Shown: piece after piece, positions 56,994-64,000 of the stretch
Layout of the letters: every line of letters starts with the position of its first letter
Position numbering within the stretch: the stretch's first letter is position 1
NCBI RefSeq assembly: GCF_022009635.1
Contig: NZ_CP091716.1
Coordinates: forward strand, 1,689,001 to 1,753,000
DNA length: 64,000 nt
DNA from: Variovorax paradoxus
GTDB taxonomy: Bacteria; Pseudomonadota; Gammaproteobacteria; Burkholderiales; Burkholderiaceae_C
Direction: 5' to 3'
Program-made: the position numbers and the translations under genes
Notes under the pieces: generated by a model
What the model saw: the letters and a program-made list of their open reading frames with translations, nothing else
Told to the model about the DNA's origin: nothing
The model's database searches: none

Positions 56994-57272
56994 TCAGGCT
57001 TCGGGCGTGGGCGTGATGCTGGCTTTTTCGAGTTCGCTGACCTGCAGGGACAGGTCGAACAGCTTGGACTTGCTGGCGTAATAGCGGTCGAGCCGCCATT
57101 CCTTCAGGATGTCCATCGCAAGCTGGAAGCTCTTGTAGTCGAGGTTGTAGAGCGTGATCAGCTCGAAGCTGCGTTCGGACTCGAGCGCCAACACGAGTTG
57201 GGCCAGAATCTTGGCCGATTCGTTGGCCGGGTCCGTTTCTATGAATCGGCGAGCGACCTTGATGGCATTCAT
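56994..57272 (-). CDS. Hypothetical protein (92 aa)
   Basis: Not recognised. All-helical soluble protein (MNAIKVARRFIETDPANES, FELITLYNLDYKSFQLAMDIL, KLFDLSLQVSELEKA, as landmarks). The composition is balanced and not that of an antisense shadow. The ATG at 57272 has GGGAGA upstream (GAACCATCTCCC on the complement gives a GGAGAT-type RBS on the coding strand is not clear), so the start is likely but not proven. It may be a small orphan regulator or adaptor. Confidence 0.6.
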   Translation of the reverse strand: MNAIKVARRFIETDPANESAKILAQLVLALESERSFELITLYNLDYKSFQLAMDILKEWRLDRYYASKSKLFDLSLQVSELEKASITPTPEA

Positions 57273-57387
57273 GGGAGATGGTTCCTCGGTAGGCAGGGAC
57301 CGAGAACTATAGCTAGCACCTCTTTGCCTTTTATGACAGTCGTGTGACAACAGAGGGTATCCATTGGGGTTTCCCCTTGATTGCGTC

Positions 57388-57417
57388 AAGGCCGGTCCAG
57401 CGCGCCGGACCGGCCTT
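57388..57417. terminator. Strong hairpin downstream of the secreted paralogue pair
   Basis: AAGGCCGGTCC and GGACCGGCCTT form a perfect 11-bp stem with an 8-nt loop, 20 bp after the stop of the gene at 57438. No U tract is adjacent, but the stem is very stable. Confidence 0.6.
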
Positions 57418-57437
57418 GGAAAGCTTCCGGGAACAGG

Positions 57438-57869
57438 TCAGCGCATGGGCCGCATCGGCATGGGCATCGGTTCCGGCGCCGGCACGACCGGCACCATGGT
57501 GGTGGTGACCGATTCGCGGATCACGCCGCCGCCCATCACGCTGCCATCGACCATGGAGCGCGTGTTGCCCATGCTGCCGAGCACGCGGGCCTCGCAGGCC
57601 GAGCGTTCGGTCGGCGGCTGCAGGCTGCAGCGGGCCAAAGCGTTGGCACGGTAGTCGGGCGCGCTGGTCAGGCCACCGCGGGCGGCTGCCTGGCGCGCCG
57701 CGCCCGCTTCGCGGATGCAGGCGGCACGGTCTTGCTGGTTGTGGCCGCAAACGGCCAGTTCCTGCTGGTAGGTGCTGGCGGATTCGCCTGCGGCCGAGGC
57801 GATCGTGGTGGCGGTCAGCCCGCCGACTGCGAGCAGGGCCAGGATCATCGAACGCGTATTGCTTTTCAT
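57438..57869 (-). CDS. Secreted small protein, tandem paralogue 2
   Basis: 143 residues. Signal peptide MKSNTRSMILALLAVGGL ending ASA-A. The mature protein has QQDRAACIREAGAARQAA (Cys pair partners), RCSLQPPTERSACEARV, then DGSVMGGGVIRESVTT and a Met/Pro-rich tail (PMPMPMRPM). Four cysteines suggest two disulfides in the periplasm. Function unknown. It is a clear paralogue of the next gene upstream (57936), with a shared core and signature tail. Confidence 0.75.
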   Translation of the reverse strand: MKSNTRSMILALLAVGGLTATTIASAAGESASTYQQELAVCGHNQQDRAACIREAGAARQAAARGGLTSAPDYRANALARCSLQPPTERSACEARVLGSMGNTRSMVDGSVMGGGVIRESVTTTMVPVVPAPEPMPMPMRPMR

Positions 57870-57935
57870 GGACGGCTCCTTGAAATGAGCTAAAGAAAAA
57901 CCGGGAAATGTTGGATAGGCGGAAATGCGCCGGGT

Positions 57936-58340
57936 TCAACGCGCGGGCTGTGCCGGCAGCGGCGTCACGGTCTCGCGGATCACGCCGCCGCCCATCACGC
58001 TGCCTTCGGTGGTGGTGCGCGCGCCGCCCTTGATGCGGGCTTCGCATTCGGGCTGGTCGGGGCCGGGCTGTTCGCTGCAGCGGGCGAGGGCGTTGACCTG
58101 TTCGCGCGGCGCGCTGGGCGTGGTCAGGCCATTGCGCTTGGCTTCCTGGCGGGCCGCGCCGGCTTCACGCAGGCAGGCGGCACGGTCTTGCTGCACGCCG
58201 TCGCAAGCGGCGCGTTCCTTCTGCATCCGGGCATCGGAGCCGGGTGCCTGTGCGCTGGCCGTCTGGGCGCCGAAAGCGAGAAAGCCACTGGCGGCGAACA
58301 GGGCCGTGGCGGAGAGAAGGGAACGAACTGTTTTTGTCAT
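57936..58340 (-). CDS. Secreted small protein, tandem paralogue 1
   Basis: 134 residues. Signal peptide MTKTVRSLLSATALFAASGF ending SAQA. Core QQDRAACLREAGAARQEA, then RCSEQPGPDQPECEARI and EGSVMGGGVIRETVT match the downstream gene. A 32-nt stretch (57973-58004) is identical to 57514-57545 in the paralogue, so the duplication is recent or under strong constraint. Lacks the Met/Pro tail. The start at 58340 is set by the signal peptide. Function unknown. Confidence 0.75.
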   Translation of the reverse strand: MTKTVRSLLSATALFAASGFLAFGAQTASAQAPGSDARMQKERAACDGVQQDRAACLREAGAARQEAKRNGLTTPSAPREQVNALARCSEQPGPDQPECEARIKGGARTTTEGSVMGGGVIRETVTPLPAQPAR

Positions 58341-58498
58341 GCGGGCTCCTTGGTTGGGGCACGCCCTCCGCCAAGGGAGGTGCGTGACCGGAGCCACAGT
58401 GTGGTGTCGACGCGGGGTGCGGGTCTGTGGGACAGGCCGCACCCGATGGCCGGGCCGGACGCGCCCATCGGTGTGGGACGTGTCCGGCAAGCAGGGCT

Positions 58499-61066
58499 TC
58501 AGCCCGCTGCGATGCGCTGTGCCAGGTGAGCGAGCGCTTCCTCGACCTGGTCGACGAGGATCAGCGACAGGTCGCCGGGCTGCAGCCGGGCCAACGCGGC
58601 ATCGATTGCGACGAACTCGCCGCGGATCTCGTCGATCTGGCGCGTGCGTGCCGCGCCCTGCAGGCCCTGGCGCAGCAGCGCCATGACTTCGCCGTCGGCA
58701 CGGCCGCGCTGCGCCGCGTCCTGGTAGAGGATCACGTCGTCGAAGGCCTCGCCGAGGATGGCGGTCTGGTCGCGGATGTCGGAGTCGCGCCGGTCGCCGG
58801 CGCCGCTGATGACCACCGAGCGTTTCTTCGCGGGCATGGTGTCCACGGCCGACACCAGCGCGCGCATGGCGTCGGTGTTGTGGCCGTAGTCGGCGATGAC
58901 GGTGGCGCCGCGGTAGTCCATGACGTTGAAGCGCCCGGGCACGCCGGCGGCGTCGTTCATGAAGCTGGCGAGGCCGCTGCGGATGGTGTCCCAGTCCAGG
59001 CCCACGGCCCACGCGGCGGCCACCGAGGCCATCACGTTGTCGACCTGGAAGCCGATGGTGCCGCCGCGGGTGATGGGCACGTCGCGCAGCGCGATGCGTT
59101 CGCGCCACGAGCCTTCGGCGGCCACCAGTGTGTCCTGGTCGACGTACACGGTGCGCTTGCCCTGCGCGCGGTGCGTGGCCATGACCGGGTGCATGCGGTC
59201 GGCGGTGAAGAAGATCACGTTGCCGGGGCAGCCCGTGGCCATGGCGGCGACATTGACGTCGGCCGCGTTGAGCACCGCGTAGCCGTCGGGCGACACGTTG
59301 CGCACGATCACGCGCTTGAGCACCGCGAGGTCTTCGACGGTGGTGATGTAGTTCAGGCCGAGGTGATCACCGCTGCCGATGTTGGTGACCACCGCCACCT
59401 GGCAGCGGTCGAAGCCCAGGCCCTCGCGCAGCACGCCGCCGCGGGCCACTTCGAACACGGCCGCGTCGACGTCGGGGTGCATCAGCACGTTGCGCGCGCT
59501 CTTGGGGCCGCTGCAGTCGCCGCTGTCGGTCTGGCGGCCGTCGACGTACACGCCGTCGGTGTTGGTCATGCCGGTGCGCAGGCCGCTGGACGCCAGCAGG
59601 TGGTTGATCAGGCGCGCGGTGGTGGTCTTGCCGTTGGTGCCGGTGACGGCGACCACGGGGATGCGGCCGTCGTCGCCGTGGGCGAACATGGTGTCCATCA
59701 CCGCTTCGCCCACCGCGCGGCCACGGCCGAACGAGGGCGAGATGTGCATGCGCAGGCCTGGCGCGGCGTTCACTTCGACCACGCCGCCGTGCTGCTCCTC
59801 GAGCGGGCGCAGCACGTTTTCGCAGACCATGTCGACGCCGCAGATGTGCAGGCCGACCATCTGCGCCGCGTCGACGGCGCGCGCCGCGACTTCGGGGTGC
59901 ACGGTGTCGGTCACGTCGGTGGCGGTGCCGCCGGTCGAGAGGTTGGCGTTGTTGCGCAGCACCACGCGCTGGCCGCGCGCGGGCACGCTGTCGGGCGTGA
60001 GGCCCTGCGATTCGAGCCGGCCGATGGCGATGTCGTCCAGGCGGATCTTGGTGAGCGAGGTGGCATGCCCCTCACCGCGGCGCGGGTCGAGGTTCACGGT
60101 GTCGATCAACTGGCGCACCGTGGCGCTGCCGTCGCCGATGACCTGCGGCGGGTCGCGCCGCGCGGCGGCCACGAGGCGGTCGCCCACCACCAGCAGGCGG
60201 AAGTCGAAGCCGGGAAGAAACTTCTCGACCATCACCTCGCCGTAGGCGGCGGCCGAGTCGTAGGCGGAGAACAGCTCTTCGCGCGTGTTGATGTTGACCG
60301 TGACGCCCTTGCCCTGGTTGCCGTCCTGCGGCTTCACCACCACGGGCAGGCCGATTTCGAGCGCGGCGGCCCAGCCGTCCTCCGCGTCGCGAACGGGGCG
60401 GCCCAGCGGCACCGGCACGCCGGCGGCGTTGAGCAGCTGCTTGGTCAGTTCCTTGTCCTGCGCGATCGACTCGGCCACGCCGCTGGTGCTGTCGACTTCG
60501 GCGGCCTGGATGCGGCGCTGCTTGGCGCCCCAGCCGAACTGCACCAGGCTGCCGCTGGTGAGGCGGCGATAGGGAATGCCGCGTGCCACGGCGGCGTCGA
60601 CGATGGAACCGGTGCTCGGGCCCAGGCGCTCGGATTCGTCGAGGTCGCGCAGTTCGGTGATGGCGGCTTCTGCGTCGAAGGGCGTGTCGGCCAGGGCGGC
60701 GGCGATCAGCTGCTCGGCCAGTTCAGCGGCGCGGCGACCCACGGCCTCCTCGGTGTACTGGAACACGACCTGGTAGACGCCTTCTTCCGTCGTGGGCGAG
60801 GTGTGGCCGAAGTTGACGGCGCAGCCGGCCTGGGCCTGCAGCGCGACGGCGGCGTTCTCGAGCACATGGGCCAGCGCCAGCGGCTGGCCCAGCACCATCG
60901 GGTGCAGCTCGCCGATGGTGGGGAAGCGGGCGCGCAGGCGGTCCTCGAAGCCGGCGAGCCGGCTGACGGCGTTCTCGTCGCCGTGGCAGGCCACGACTGC
61001 CTCGATGGCGGTGTGGCGGCTCCAGAGGTTGGGCCCGCGGAGGGCTCGGATGCGGGTGACTTTCAT
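58499..61066 (-). CDS. cphA: Cyanophycin synthetase
   Basis: 855 residues, normal length. It makes multi-L-arginyl-poly-L-aspartate. N-terminal domain about 1-160; ATP-grasp G domain about 165-470 (VVVKPQDGNQGKGVTV, GGTATDVTD), which adds aspartate; Mur-ligase-like M domain from about 470 with intact P-loop TGTNGKTTT (about 475-483), VTNIGSGDHLG and the C-terminal DYGHNTDAM, which adds arginine. All catalytic landmarks are present. It follows the degenerate paralogue by 37 bp on the same strand. Confidence 0.96.
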   Translation of the reverse strand: MKVTRIRALRGPNLWSRHTAIEAVVACHGDENAVSRLAGFEDRLRARFPTIGELHPMVLGQPLALAHVLENAAVALQAQAGCAVNFGHTSPTTEEGVYQVVFQYTEEAVGRRAAELAEQLIAAALADTPFDAEAAITELRDLDESERLGPSTGSIVDAAVARGIPYRRLTSGSLVQFGWGAKQRRIQAAEVDSTSGVAESIAQDKELTKQLLNAAGVPVPLGRPVRDAEDGWAAALEIGLPVVVKPQDGNQGKGVTVNINTREELFSAYDSAAAYGEVMVEKFLPGFDFRLLVVGDRLVAAARRDPPQVIGDGSATVRQLIDTVNLDPRRGEGHATSLTKIRLDDIAIGRLESQGLTPDSVPARGQRVVLRNNANLSTGGTATDVTDTVHPEVAARAVDAAQMVGLHICGVDMVCENVLRPLEEQHGGVVEVNAAPGLRMHISPSFGRGRAVGEAVMDTMFAHGDDGRIPVVAVTGTNGKTTTARLINHLLASSGLRTGMTNTDGVYVDGRQTDSGDCSGPKSARNVLMHPDVDAAVFEVARGGVLREGLGFDRCQVAVVTNIGSGDHLGLNYITTVEDLAVLKRVIVRNVSPDGYAVLNAADVNVAAMATGCPGNVIFFTADRMHPVMATHRAQGKRTVYVDQDTLVAAEGSWRERIALRDVPITRGGTIGFQVDNVMASVAAAWAVGLDWDTIRSGLASFMNDAAGVPGRFNVMDYRGATVIADYGHNTDAMRALVSAVDTMPAKKRSVVISGAGDRRDSDIRDQTAILGEAFDDVILYQDAAQRGRADGEVMALLRQGLQGAARTRQIDEIRGEFVAIDAALARLQPGDLSLILVDQVEEALAHLAQRIAAG

Positions 61067-61103
61067 GGGCGGCGTGCGGCTACTTGCGGGCTGGCGAGGC
61101 GAT

Positions 61104-63341
61104 TCAGGCCAGCTGGGGTTGGAGGGGTTGGGTCTGCGACAGCTGCAGCGATGCGAGCGCTGCCTGCAGGTCGGCCTCGAAGGCCTCGACGCCGGCGCCG
61201 ATCAGGTTCAGCGGAATGCCCATGGCCCAGGCCGCGGCCACGGCGGCCAGCAGGCTTTCGAGGCTCACCCCGGCATGGGTGGCGCGCCACACGGTCAGCC
61301 GGCCGAGGCCGGGCAGGAAAGACTCGCTGTTGCCGTTGGCCAGCACCACGCGGTCTTGCCGCACCAGCACGGCCTTGCCACCGGCGCCCTGATGCGCGGT
61401 GAGCGCGGCGGCCTGCGGGTCGGCCGCGTAGAGGATGACGGCGCCGTCGCACAGCGGCGCGAGGCCGGCCACGCGCGCGTCGGCCGCGTTCAGCACGGCG
61501 GTGCCTTCGGACAGCACCACGTCCACCTGCGTGCGCAGCACCTTGACCATCTGGTCGCTCTCGGTGATGTCGTAGTCGGCCAGGGCTTCACAGCCGTCGA
61601 GGTCGGTGACGATGCCGACTTCGCAGCGGTCGTAGGGGAGGCCGTCGCGCAGGATTGTTTCGGCGCCGTTCTCGATCACCACGGCCTGCACGGCGCGGTT
61701 CACGAGCAGGCGGTGGCCGGCGTCCCAGTTGGCGCTGTCGCGTGCGTCGACGCGGCGGCGCTCGAGGAACAGGCCGTCGCGGCAAGCGAGGCCGGTGTGG
61801 CGTCCGCCCAGGCCGACCAGCCACGCCACCAGGCGCGCCAGCACGGCGGTGTCGCGCGAGCCGGCCACGCCGACCACGGGAATGCGGCCCGGTGCGTCGT
61901 TGGGGAACAGGTGGTCGCAGATGGCGCGGCCCACCGGGCGCGGCGAACCGACGGCCGGCTTCAGGTGCATCAGCAGGCCGGGGCCGGCGTTGACTTCGAC
62001 GATGGCGCCGCGCTGCGAGCCCAGCGGCTTGGAAATATCCAGCGCCACGAGGTCGATGCCGGCAATGTCGAGGCCCACCACGCGCGCGGCCAGCACGGCG
62101 GCGTGCGCGACTTCGGGGTGGACCTGGTCGGTGCAGTCGTTGGCCATGTTGCCGTTGCGCTGAATGGTGACCACGCGGCCGGCGGCCGGCACGGCGTCGG
62201 CGTCCAGGTCCTGGCGCTTGAGTTCGAGCTGCAGCTTGGCGTCGGTGTCGATGACGATCACGTCGAGCGGGAACTCTTCCTCGGCGCCGCGGCGCGGATC
62301 GCTGTTGAGCTGCTTCTCGATCAGTTCGCGCACCGAAGCCTGGCCGTCGCCGGTCACGGTGATGATCTCGCCGCGCGCGGCGGCCACCACTTCGCCGCCC
62401 ACCACCAGCAGGCGGTGCTCGTGGCCGCGGATGAAGCGCTCGACCATCACGTCGCTGCCCTCGGGCTCGGCGACCGCGAAGGCGGCCATGACTTCTTCAC
62501 GGGTCGTCAGTTCGAGCGACACGCCGCGGCCGTGGTTGGCGTCGGATGGCTTCACGACCACCGGCAGACCGATGTCCTCGGCGGCTTCCCAGGCTTCTTC
62601 GGCATCGGCGACCACCTGGCCTTCGGGCACGGGGACGCCGCAGCTCGCGAGCAGGGACTTGGTCAGTTCCTTGTCGCTGGCGATCGATTCGCCGATGGCG
62701 CTGGTGTAGTCGGTCTCGGCGGTCCAGATGCGTTGCTGGTTGGCGCCGTAGCCCAGTTGCACCAGGTTGCCGCTATTCAGGCGCATGTGGGGAATGCCGC
62801 GGTCGGTGGCGGCGGCCACGATGGCGGCGGTGCTCGGGCCGAGGTAGCAGTCTTCGACCTTGGCCTTGACCGCGTCGACGGCCTTCTGCACGTCGGCGGC
62901 GGTGAACGGGTCGTTGTTGATGGCGGCCATCAGCAGGCGGTGGCCTTCGGCCAGCGCCACGCGGGCGACCTGCTCGTCACGCGCGCGGAACACCATGCGG
63001 TACACGCCGTGTTCGGAGGTACTGCGGGTTTGCCCGAAGCCCGTGGGCATGCCGGCCAGGTTCAGCAGCTCGATGACGACGTGCTCGAGCACGTGGCCCG
63101 ACCAGGTGCCTTCGGTGAGGCGCTGGATGAAGCCGCCGCGCTCGCCGACGCCGCAGTGGTGCTCGATGAGCGCCGGCAGCAGCCCGGTCAGACGGTCGGT
63201 GAAGCCGTCTATCTTGTTGGAGGGGTAGTCTTCCAGTTGGCCCAGATCGAGCCAGACTTCGAGCACCGGACGGTAGGTCCAGAGATTGGGACCGCGCAAA
63301 TAATTGATGCGCAGCAATTGGATGTCGTCGAAACGGGTCAT
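61104..63341 (-). CDS. Cyanophycin synthetase paralogue with degenerate Mur-ligase domain
   Basis: 745 residues, over 100 shorter than CphA. N-terminal and ATP-grasp regions are recognisable (RINYLRGPNLWTYRP, VVVKPSDANHGRGV, VNAGPGLLMHL), though the GGTATDVTD loop of the G domain is shortened to NMANDCTD. In the M domain the P-loop reads GVAGSRDTA (about 490) instead of GTNGKTT, the NIGxxDHLG motif is lost, and the C-terminal Mur domain is missing. It is unlikely to add arginine. Betaproteobacteria such as Cupriavidus carry paired cphA genes; a partner, regulatory or primer-type role is possible. Start at MTRFDDIQLL. Confidence 0.9.
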   Translation of the reverse strand: MTRFDDIQLLRINYLRGPNLWTYRPVLEVWLDLGQLEDYPSNKIDGFTDRLTGLLPALIEHHCGVGERGGFIQRLTEGTWSGHVLEHVVIELLNLAGMPTGFGQTRSTSEHGVYRMVFRARDEQVARVALAEGHRLLMAAINNDPFTAADVQKAVDAVKAKVEDCYLGPSTAAIVAAATDRGIPHMRLNSGNLVQLGYGANQQRIWTAETDYTSAIGESIASDKELTKSLLASCGVPVPEGQVVADAEEAWEAAEDIGLPVVVKPSDANHGRGVSLELTTREEVMAAFAVAEPEGSDVMVERFIRGHEHRLLVVGGEVVAAARGEIITVTGDGQASVRELIEKQLNSDPRRGAEEEFPLDVIVIDTDAKLQLELKRQDLDADAVPAAGRVVTIQRNGNMANDCTDQVHPEVAHAAVLAARVVGLDIAGIDLVALDISKPLGSQRGAIVEVNAGPGLLMHLKPAVGSPRPVGRAICDHLFPNDAPGRIPVVGVAGSRDTAVLARLVAWLVGLGGRHTGLACRDGLFLERRRVDARDSANWDAGHRLLVNRAVQAVVIENGAETILRDGLPYDRCEVGIVTDLDGCEALADYDITESDQMVKVLRTQVDVVLSEGTAVLNAADARVAGLAPLCDGAVILYAADPQAAALTAHQGAGGKAVLVRQDRVVLANGNSESFLPGLGRLTVWRATHAGVSLESLLAAVAAAWAMGIPLNLIGAGVEAFEADLQAALASLQLSQTQPLQPQLA

Positions 63342-63480
63342 GCAAACGTTCGATGTGCTTTGGCCGAGCACCGCGGCGCCTTCAAGCGCGCCCATGGCAA
63401 TCGGTCAGAATCGGCGCCCGACAAAGGGCGCCATGACGCGGTCCATGCGGCCCGCGACGGGCAAGAGTCAAAGAAACACA

Positions 63481-64000
63481 ATGCAACATCACGATCCAGT
63501 CGGCACCCGGGAGGGCGAAACAGAGGCGGCTTCAGACGCGCTGAAAAACCGGCTCGCAGTCGCGGAAAACGTTCTGGTAATACTGTCGGTTGACCTCGAC
63601 GACCAACTTCGCTTCGCTTCCGGCCTAGTCGCCCTCACTGACCGGCGGCTGATCGCCCTCGAGCCGGGTGGCGAATGGCATGAGTGGCCACTGACGGACG
63701 CCTCCCTGGCGCTTCGCTTGTCCGACCATTCCGGCGTCGGAACCCTTGATTTGACGGGCTCCGCGGGCCGTTTGGGCCGCTGGCGCTACACCCTGGCCCA
63801 CCAGGTGGCGGCACTGCGCCTGCTCAAGCTTTTCGGCCAGCGCATGGCGGGTGTCTCCAAGGCGACACCCGAAGTCATCGAGGCGGCGGATGGCGACGAC
63901 CTGGCCGGCGCCGACGCCGAACGCCAGTCCCCGCCCTCGACCTGGGTTTTGTTACGACTCGGCCGTTTCGCCAAGCCGTACCGCAAGCAGTTGATCCTGG
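63481..64000 (+). CDS. ABC transporter (exporter type) associated with cyanophycin genes, N-terminal part
   Basis: The first ~173 residues only; the frame is open to the right edge. The N-terminal ~130 residues form a soluble sensor-like domain (LAVAENVLVILSVDLDDQLRFASG, LVALTDRRLIALEPGG landmarks), then WVLLRLGRFAKPYRKQLIL begins the first transmembrane helix of an ABC exporter. The same kind of gene is found next to cphA in related bacteria and is thought to be linked to cyanophycin metabolism. Divergent from the cphA pair across a 139-bp gap. RBS is weak. Confidence 0.75.
   Translation, partial: MQHHDPVGTREGETEAASDALKNRLAVAENVLVILSVDLDDQLRFASGLVALTDRRLIALEPGGEWHEWPLTDASLALRLSDHSGVGTLDLTGSAGRLGRWRYTLAHQVAALRLLKLFGQRMAGVSKATPEVIEAADGDDLAGADAERQSPPSTWVLLRLGRFAKPYRKQLIL

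Overview
The window is GC-rich, densely coded chromosomal DNA with codon use and gene content typical of a betaproteobacterium of the Comamonadaceae, most likely Variovorax or a close relative. This placement is an inference. It rests on the chvE/ggu sugar transporter, paired cyanophycin synthetases with their ABC transporter, DUF2917 proteins, the OmpW/Slt/GlmU housekeeping complement and very high third-position GC. No rRNA, tRNA or CRISPR array was seen.

Layout. 1-28.5 kb is mainly core genome: the end of a ROK-type protein, a MocR-like regulator, a trehalose operon (otsB, GH15 glucosidase, otsA) behind the CCA-adding enzyme, ompW, a GST, mgtC and slt, 5-formyl-THF cyclo-ligase, LysR with a DUF2917 protein, a BLUF photoreceptor facing an Fnr-like regulator, glmU and glmS around an Lrp regulator, a CMD/AhpD protein, putA, a secreted hydrolase, an XRE-cupin/GNAT pair and an OYE-type ene-reductase. 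28.5-32.4 kb is an AT-richer accessory patch with sparse, mostly unrecognised genes: a PD-(D/E)XK-like protein behind a 44-aa ORF, a stand-alone YidD, and a YwqK-like MORN gene with a probable 5' frameshift. 32.5-39.3 kb holds a 1586-aa multi-module protein (alpha/alpha-toroid-like, CapA phosphoesterase, MurF-like ligase), a secreted serine hydrolase coupled to it, and an aldose epimerase.

39.2-57 kb is regulators followed by a complete oxidative pentose/galactose route of the L-arabinose to 2-oxoglutarate type: lactonase, sugar dehydrogenase, GbpR-like LysR, 2-oxoglutarate semialdehyde dehydrogenase, two interleaved ABC importers (YtfQ-YtfRT-YjfF and ChvE-GguAB), sugar-acid dehydratase (IlvD/Edd type with the three cluster cysteines) and 2-keto-3-deoxy-sugar-acid dehydratase. 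Imported sugar would be oxidised, delactonised, dehydrated twice and oxidised to 2-oxoglutarate. 57-58.4 kb carries small orphan proteins, including two tandem secreted paralogues. 58.5-64 kb carries cphA and a degenerate cphA paralogue, plus the start of a divergent ABC transporter.

The points most worth follow-up are the CapA/Mur fusion system, the cphA paralogue that has lost its Mur-ligase active site, the interleaved transporter operon, the long palindrome covering promoter and start codon of the XRE gene, and the small-protein/nuclease-like pair in the accessory patch.
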